Shown here piece by piece: positions 63,531-64,000 of a stretch of 64,000 nucleotides of DNA. The stretch covers positions 186,001 to 250,000 of the forward strand of contig NC_013512.1 in NCBI RefSeq assembly GCF_000024885.1, read 5' to 3'. A program made the position numbers and the translations under genes. Source of the stretch: Sulfurospirillum deleyianum DSM 6946. Lineage in GTDB: Bacteria > Campylobacterota > Campylobacteria > Campylobacterales > Sulfurospirillaceae. The notes beneath the pieces were generated by a model. That model did not search any database. It was given only the letters and a program-made list of their open reading frames with translations, and was not told the origin of the DNA. How positions within the stretch are numbered: position 1 is the first letter of the stretch; every line of letters begins with the position of its first letter.

Positions 63531-63552
63531 AAATTTACATAAAATTTACATA
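63531..63552 (+). promoter_or_regulatory. Tandem AAATTTACATA repeat
   Basis: Two perfect abutting copies of an 11-bp unit, 45 bp before the molybdoenzyme ATG; one-helical-turn spacing suits an OmpR/PhoB-type regulator. Confidence 0.5.
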
Positions 63553-63597
63553 GCTTTCCTAAGATACCACTATCAAATCTTATGAAAAGGATGAAAG

Positions 63598-64000
63598 ATG
63601 ACTCAAATGCTTAGCCGAAGAGGCTTTCTCAAGCTCTCTTCTACTGCAGCAGCCGTTGCAGGTTTTTCGAGCATCCCTGGAACTTTAGGTGCCATGGATG
63701 AGATCAAAAAACAGTACAAGGGCAACACAAAATTTACACCGAGTATTTGTGAAATGTGTACGAGTTCTTGTACCATCGAAGCACGTGTGGAAGATGGAAA
63801 AGGGATGTTCATTCGTGGCAATCCAAAGGATAAAAGCCGTGGGGGAAAAGTGTGTGCGAGAGGTTCGGCAGGGTTTAATCAGCTTTATGACCCACAACGT
63901 TTAGTCAAACCTATTATGCGTGTGGGCGAGAGAGGTGAGGGAAAGTGGAAAGAGGTCAGTTGGGACGAAGCATACACTTTCATTGCCAAAAAACTCGATG
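63598..64000 (+). CDS. Tat-exported molybdopterin oxidoreductase, PsrA/PhsA type (partial, N-terminus)
   Basis: First 134 residues; continues beyond the right edge. AGG lies 7 nt upstream of the ATG. Tat signal [14 protein letters not shown]; then the N-terminal [4Fe-4S] ligands CEMCTSSC (51, 54, 58) and CARG (Cys86) with Lys84 as in catalytic subunits of polysulfide or thiosulfate reductase. Sulfur respiration is likely; the exact substrate needs the rest of the operon. Confidence 0.88.
   Translation, partial: MTQMLSRRGFLKLSSTAAAVAGFSSIPGTLGAMDEIKKQYKGNTKFTPSICEMCTSSCTIEARVEDGKGMFIRGNPKDKSRGGKVCARGSAGFNQLYDPQRLVKPIMRVGERGEGKWKEVSWDEAYTFIAKKLD

Larger units (their letters stand above)
63179..63597. 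other. Intergenic region (419 bp) before the molybdoenzyme operon
   Basis: AT-rich spacer between divergent genes. Contains a 13-bp-stem inverted repeat (63417-63451), a perfect tandem 11-bp repeat (63531-63552), a near copy of the palindrome (TCACATGTAA at 63407-63416), and TATAAG (63372-63377) as a possible -10. No coding region seen. Confidence 0.6.

Overview
The window is a contiguous piece of a Campylobacterota (epsilonproteobacterial) chromosome, most likely a Sulfurospirillum or a close relative. I base this on gene content and order: CheV/CheAY/CheW, hisC-fliF-fliG-fliH-dxs-perR, ferredoxin-ndk-yceD-rpmF-plsX-fabH, fdxB next to a CosR-type regulator, and M23 peptidase-minC-lpxC-tsaB-thrB-ylxR-infB-rbfA-rimP are arrangements I recognise from Campylobacter/Helicobacter-type genomes. 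TsdA and a PsrA/PhsA-type molybdoenzyme point to a sulfur-respiring free-living member. The DNA is AT-rich and densely coding, with many GTG/TTG starts and 1-14 nt overlaps. No rRNA, tRNA, IS element, phage or CRISPR was seen.

Layout. 1-4 kb: surE (cut by the left edge), then lpxB, greA, argC, lpxH. 4-7.8 kb: chemotaxis core cheV-cheAY-cheW. 7.9-14 kb: metF-like, serB, tal, pilT, rplY, pth and an LptF/G permease. 14-23.7 kb: lysA, a HAD protein, pheA, hisC, then flagellar fliF-G-H and dxs. 23.7-28.5 kb: perR and a 2-Cys peroxiredoxin (convergent), ferredoxin, ndk, and the rpmF-plsX-fabH lipid operon. 28.5-36.6 kb: tyrA, bamA, ppx/gppA, ferredoxin, a histidine kinase with a CosR/HsrA-type regulator, folB, plsY. 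36.7-39.6 kb: nadA, nadC, flhB. 39.6-49.5 kb: a long co-oriented envelope/translation operon from a DHH phosphoesterase to ribD. 49.5-53.5 kb: TauE-like permease, DUF309, PAS-GGDEF-EAL protein, cold-shock protein. 53.5-61.6 kb: a dCache/response-regulator/histidine-kinase operon divergent from tsdA, then a YgbA-family protein, a radical SAM-methyltransferase fusion and an MCP. 61.7-64 kb: a GT9 heptosyltransferase, a hexapeptide acyltransferase and the start of a Tat-exported molybdoenzyme.

The most striking signal is not a gene. The palindrome TTACATGTAA (often TTTACATGTAAA) occurs 31 times by my reading, mostly inside genes, on an expectation well below one. In genes it is read almost only as Leu-His-Val or (Phe)-Thr-Cys-Lys; where it falls in the third frame it supplies stop codons, once for two convergent genes at the same time. 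It also forms a hairpin between fabH and tyrA. It behaves like a highly iterated palindrome or an uptake/chromosome-organisation motif.

Other leads: (i) a radical SAM (YtqA/MnmL-like) protein fused to an MnmC-type methyltransferase domain, a possible single-polypeptide wobble-uridine modification enzyme; (ii) a stand-alone dCache sensor coupled to a two-component pair and divergent from tsdA, with an 11-bp-period direct repeat between them; (iii) a CosR/HsrA-family regulator, an orphan in Campylobacter/Helicobacter, with an intact receiver pocket and an overlapping kinase gene; (iv) two genes whose sequence argues for AUA and AUU start codons.
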